Made by a program: the position numbers and the translations under genes. From an uncultured Sphingopyxis sp. (GTDB lineage: Bacteria > Pseudomonadota > Alphaproteobacteria > Sphingomonadales > Sphingomonadaceae), in assembly GCA_936933955.1 (NCBI GenBank), contig CAKZIN010000083.1:1-8013 (forward strand): a stretch of DNA of 8,013 nt. Reading direction: 5' to 3'. Below are positions 5,114 through 8,013 of the stretch, in pieces (position 1 is the stretch's first letter; every line of letters begins with the position of its first letter). A model generated the notes under the pieces. That model was not told where the DNA came from. It saw nothing but the letters and a program-made list of their open reading frames with translations, and ran no database searches.

Positions 5114-7773
5114 CAGAACTGCGTTCCTACGTTGAAGCTGAAAGTCTTGGTGTCGTCGCCCGGCTGCTTGAGCACGGCGTAGGCGAAATCGATGCGGAAG
5201 GGCCCGAACGGCGAACGCCAGTTCACCCCGGCGCCGATCGACAGACGCGGGCTCGGCGTGTTGCCGAGGAATTGTTCGTCGAACGGGCGGATGCCGGAGA
5301 AGCCGGTGGGGCACGTTGCGAACTCACCGCTCGGCGTGCCGTTGACGACCGTCTGCGTCCCGAACTGCGTCGCACCCGTCGACTGGTTGCGGCACAGCGT
5401 CTTGTAGTTGCCGTCGGTGTCGAGGAACCGCGCGAGCGTCGTCAGCTGCGGCGTCGCCACGCTCCACACCGAACCGACGTCGACGTAGATCGACGGGCGC
5501 AGGCCCAGCTCGCGCGCGCCCGAACCGAGCGGGATGTCGAGCTCAAGTCGCCCGTGGTAGTAGGCGCGGCCACCCAAGGCGTCGTCGATTGCCCGCTCGC
5601 GGTCGCGATTGACGACCGGCGAGGCCGGGTTGGTGAGATCGACGTCGGTGTAGCGCACCACCCGCGGACCGACCCCGCGAATGTCGAAACCACGCAGCTG
5701 CGGCTCGCCAAGCTGGAATCGGTCGGTCAGCCGCACCGCGTCCGACCCGGCGGGCACGCCGTTGCTGCCGAACGGGTGGATGTACCCGCCGTCCGCATAA
5801 GCCGACAACACGAAGCGACCGCCGAGTCCAAAGTGCTTCGACGCCTGGACCGACGTGCGCAGGTAGCTGACGTCGCCGCCGAGGCCGGCGAAGTCCTGGC
5901 TCAGCACCAGCGACTGCCCGCGCGTCGGGCGGATGCGGTTGTCGCGGTCGTCGTAGACCAGCGAGTAGCCGAGCAGCGACGTCGTCCGCCGCCCGATCGC
6001 CTCACACAGGTAGCGACCAGCGATCAGCGGATCGCACTGACCGTTGAAATAATAAGTGTTCCGGTCGAGCGACACATTGTCGAAGTTGAGCGTGTAGTTG
6101 CCCACCATCGACAGATATTCGCTCAACAGCACCCCGACCCGCACCGTGCCGCCGGTCGTGGTCTGCTGGAAGGTGGTCTGGCGCGAGTTGTTGAGGAAGT
6201 TGAAGCTGTTGAGGTCGCGCAGATAGACTTGCGCGCTCAGCGAAATGTTGCGGTCGAACAGGTAAGGTTCGGTGAAGCCGAGCTCGAGCGCCTTGGTGAA
6301 GCTCGAATAGTTGACCGATGCCGACAGCGTTTGCCCCAGCCCGCGGAAATTGCGCTGGCGGATCGAGCCCTGCAGAACGAAGCTCTCGATCGAGGAGAAG
6401 CCTGCCGACAGCGACAGCTCACCCGTCGCCTTGTCCTCGACGTTGGCGTTGAGCACGACGCGGTCGGGCGCCGAGCCCGGCTGCTGCTCGATCTCGAAGT
6501 TCTCCTGGAAGTACCCGAGCGAATTGATGCGATCCTGCGTGCGGCGCACGGCGAAGCTGTTGAACGCGTCGCCTTCGTTCAGGCGGAATTCGCGGCGGAC
6601 GACCTTGTCCTGCGTCAGCGTGTTACCGTTGACGTTGATCGCTTCAACATACACCCGCGGGGTCTCGTTCACCTCGAAGGTGATCGCCATCGTCCGGTTT
6701 TCGCGGTCGCGATTGTAGGTCGGGCGGATGTCGGCGAACGCGTAGCCGAGCAGGCCAGCGGTCTGGCTGAGGCTCTCGATCGTATCTTCAACGAGCTTCG
6801 CGTTGTAAAAATCGCCTTCCCGCATCGGCAGCAGTCGCTGAAGCGCTTCGGGTGTGAAATCGCGCAGCTGGCTTTCGACGCGCACGGGGCCGAAGCGATA
6901 GCGCTCGCCTTCCTCCACCACATAGGTGATGATGAAGTCCTGACGATCGCTGGTCTGCTCCGCCACCGCGGAGACGACGCGGAAATCCGCGTAGCCCTGG
7001 GTGAGATAGAATTGCCGCAACTTCTGCTGGTCGTAGGCGAGCCGGTCGGGATCGTAGGTCGTGTTGCCCGACAGGATCGACGTCAGCCGACGCTCGCGCG
7101 TCGCCATCTCGTCCTTGAGCGCGCCATCGGAGAACGCCTCGTTGCCGATGATGTTGATCTGGCGAACCCGGCTGCGCGGCCCCTCGCTGATCTCATACAC
7201 GATGTCGACGCGGTTCTGGTCGAGCCGGACCAGCTGCGGTTCGACCGTAGCGGCGAAGCGACCCTGGCGCTTGTAGAGCTCGATTATGCGCGCGACGTCG
7301 GCGCGGACACGGCTGCGGGTGTAGATCTGCCGCGGCGCGAGGCGCAGTTCGGGGCGGATCTTGTCGTCCTTTAGGCGGCTATTCCCCTCGAGGATGATGC
7401 GGTTGATGACCGGGTTCTCAGTGACCTGAATCGTCAGCTGACCATCGTTGTCGGTGATCTGGAAGTCCGCGAACAGCTCCGTCTCCGCGAGCTTGCGCAG
7501 CGCCGCGTCCAGCGTCGCGCGGCTATACGCCTGCCCGACGCGCAAGTCTGCGTAGGCGCGCACCGTATCGGGTTCGAGCCGCTGGTTGCCGACGACGGTG
7601 ATCGACCGGATCGTCTGCGCAGCCGCCACCGCTGCGACGGGAGCGGTCGGCGTCGGCTGGGCGGGCTGCGCGGCGGTCGTCGGAGCGGGCGCGGCGGTCT
7701 GCGCCAGGCTGCCACTCAGCAGAAGTGCGGTCGCAAGGGCCAGGACGGGAGTGGTGCGGTGGACGTTCGGCAT
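5113..7773 (-). CDS. bamA: Outer membrane protein assembly factor BamA
   Basis: BamA is the Omp85 core of the BAM complex, which folds and inserts beta-barrel proteins into the outer membrane. The 886-residue product has a signal peptide (1-24, likely cut at SLA-QT), an Ala/Pro-rich linker (25-52), and five POTRA domains at about 54-120, 121-198, 203-288, 291-370 and 373-447. The 16-strand barrel follows to the C-terminal aromatic residue (NVGTQF). The LRGF motif of loop 6 is at 693-696. Compared with E. coli BamA, loop 7 is much enlarged (about 771-841) and contains Cys794 and Cys821. A second Cys pair (580, 590) lies in an earlier barrel loop, while loop 6 has none. The ATG at 7773 is chosen over upstream starts (7881) because AGGAGG lies 4 nt before it and it places the signal peptide at the N-terminus. 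It is the first gene of bamA-ompH-fabZ. Confidence 0.97.
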   Translation of the reverse strand: MPNVHRTTPVLALATALLLSGSLAQTAAPAPTTAAQPAQPTPTAPVAAVAAAQTIRSITVVGNQRLEPDTVRAYADLRVGQAYSRATLDAALRKLAETELFADFQITDNDGQLTIQVTENPVINRIILEGNSRLKDDKIRPELRLAPRQIYTRSRVRADVARIIELYKRQGRFAATVEPQLVRLDQNRVDIVYEISEGPRSRVRQINIIGNEAFSDGALKDEMATRERRLTSILSGNTTYDPDRLAYDQQKLRQFYLTQGYADFRVVSAVAEQTSDRQDFIITYVVEEGERYRFGPVRVESQLRDFTPEALQRLLPMREGDFYNAKLVEDTIESLSQTAGLLGYAFADIRPTYNRDRENRTMAITFEVNETPRVYVEAINVNGNTLTQDKVVRREFRLNEGDAFNSFAVRRTQDRINSLGYFQENFEIEQQPGSAPDRVVLNANVEDKATGELSLSAGFSSIESFVLQGSIRQRNFRGLGQTLSASVNYSSFTKALELGFTEPYLFDRNISLSAQVYLRDLNSFNFLNNSRQTTFQQTTTGGTVRVGVLLSEYLSMVGNYTLNFDNVSLDRNTYYFNGQCDPLIAGRYLCEAIGRRTTSLLGYSLVYDDRDNRIRPTRGQSLVLSQDFAGLGGDVSYLRTSVQASKHFGLGGRFVLSAYADGGYIHPFGSNGVPAGSDAVRLTDRFQLGEPQLRGFDIRGVGPRVVRYTDVDLTNPASPVVNRDRERAIDDALGGRAYYHGRLELDIPLGSGARELGLRPSIYVDVGSVWSVATPQLTTLARFLDTDGNYKTLCRNQSTGATQFGTQTVVNGTPSGEFATCPTGFSGIRPFDEQFLGNTPSPRLSIGAGVNWRSPFGPFRIDFAYAVLKQPGDDTKTFSFNVGTQF

Positions 7774-7777
7774 GGGG

Positions 7778-7783
7778 CCTCCT
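7778..7783 (-). promoter_or_regulatory. bamA: Ribosome binding site that fixes the bamA start
   Basis: AGGAGG on the minus strand, a full match to the Shine-Dalgarno core, lies 4 nt before the ATG at 7773. It argues against the longer frame that begins at 7881. Confidence 0.85.
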
Positions 7784-7826
7784 GTGGGGCAGGGGGAGAG
7801 GGAAAGCGGTCGAAACCCGGAGCAAG

Positions 7827-7844
7827 GCCAGAACGGACTCTGGC
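7827..7844 (-). other. Stem-loop in the bamA leader
   Basis: GCCAGA (7827-7832) and TCTGGC (7839-7844) form a perfect 6-bp stem with a 6-nt loop, about 55 nt before the bamA start. It contains one copy of a 9-nt direct repeat. Its function is unknown. Confidence 0.3.
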
Positions 7845-7878
7845 ACGTTGCGGGCGCGGACGGATGTGTCCAGAACGG
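7828..7878. repeat. Two direct copies of CCAGAACGG upstream of bamA
   Basis: Identical 9-mers occur at 7828-7836 and 7870-7878, 42 bp apart start to start, which is four helical turns. They could be a pair of protein-binding half-sites near the bamA promoter, or a chance repeat. Confidence 0.35.
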
Positions 7879-7903
7879 CACACGCCCGACCAGCCCGCAA
7901 GTA

Positions 7904-7909
7904 AGTCAA
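7904..7909 (-). promoter_or_regulatory. bamA: Possible -35 box of the bamA promoter
   Basis: TTGACT on the minus strand matches five of six -35 consensus positions. No good -10 box is found at the expected distance (around 7881-7886 the sequence is GGCGTG). If real, the bamA leader would be about 100 nt long. Confidence 0.25.
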
Positions 7910-7936
7910 TGAGAGGCCGGGCGCGTGGGAACCCCG

Positions 7937-7956
7937 TGAGAATTCATGACTTCTCA
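7937..7956. promoter_or_regulatory. Dyad TGAGAA-N8-TTCTCA upstream of bamA
   Basis: A perfect 6-bp inverted repeat with an 8-nt centre spans 20 bp. A second pair, CCCCGTG (7932-7938) and CACGGGG (7963-7969), surrounds it. The size and position, between the bamA leader and a possible divergent start, fit an operator for a dimeric regulator, but no regulator is identified. A hairpin in a transcript is the alternative. Confidence 0.3.
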
Positions 7957-7998
7957 ACGGTCCACGGGGCAGCCGGGGCAGTGTGTGACAGTAGAAGC

Positions 7999-8013
7999 AT
8001 GGCGAAGCAGAAA
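7999..8013 (+). CDS. Possible start of a divergent gene (five codons visible)
   Basis: An ATG at 7999 opens a frame reading MAKQK to the window edge, preceded by a weak purine stretch (GTAGAAG). Five codons cannot identify a product. The support is the position: the sequence from 7774 to here has no gene on either strand and carries the regulatory-looking features expected between divergent genes. Confidence 0.2.

Noticed and set aside
4412..5182. A 256-codon plus-strand frame opposite ompH
   Set aside because: Antisense to ompH, Arg/Leu/Gly-rich low-complexity translation, no ribosome binding site; a GC shadow.
5272..7374. A 700-codon open frame on the plus strand opposite bamA
   Set aside because: It lies wholly antisense to a certain gene, its translation is rich in Arg, Ala and Val with no recognisable domain, and long antisense frames are expected in GC-rich coding DNA where stop codons are rare.
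7523..7957. A minus-strand frame overlapping the start of bamA
   Set aside because: Out of frame with bamA, Arg/Pro-rich translation with no domain, and it would cover the bamA leader and signal peptide.

Overview
The window looks like ordinary core chromosome from a GC-rich alphaproteobacterium, most likely a sphingomonad (Sphingomonas or a close relative). This is inferred from the gene content and order, the zinc-free type of L31, the style of the BamA and OmpH proteins, and a CCCCGGACTTGATCCGGGG-type intergenic repeat that I associate with this group. No phage, transposase, CRISPR, tRNA or rRNA gene is visible. I found no previously undescribed multigene system.

Left half (about 1-3220), all on the + strand. 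It opens with the C-terminal part of a soluble lytic murein transglycosylase, cut by the window edge, followed by a probable terminator hairpin. Next comes a glutathione-linked group: a glutathione S-transferase-like protein, class III alcohol dehydrogenase / S-(hydroxymethyl)glutathione dehydrogenase (frmA) 16 nt downstream, and, after a 180-nt gap with an AT-rich stretch, a small VOC (glyoxalase/bleomycin-resistance fold) protein. FrmA oxidises the spontaneous adduct of formaldehyde and glutathione. The usual next enzyme, S-formylglutathione hydrolase, is not in the window.

Middle (about 3220-3962). The two halves converge here. An inverted pair of REP-like hairpins and a strong terminator separate the VOC gene from rpmE (ribosomal protein L31, - strand). 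A 290-nt gap between rpmE and fabZ holds a candidate rpmE promoter, a hairpin in the rpmE leader and a third REP-like copy.

Right half (about 3963-7773), all on the - strand: the envelope operon bamA-ompH-fabZ. bamA and ompH overlap by one base (TGATG), and fabZ starts 2 nt after ompH. BamA inserts outer-membrane beta-barrels, OmpH/Skp is a periplasmic chaperone for their precursors, and FabZ is the dehydratase of fatty acid elongation. The lpxD gene that usually lies between skp and fabZ, and the lpxA/lpxB genes that usually follow fabZ, are absent, which fits a sphingomonad using glycosphingolipids in place of lipopolysaccharide. Upstream of bamA (7774-8013) is a leader and promoter region with a 9-bp direct repeat, a dyad, and possibly the first codons of a divergent gene.
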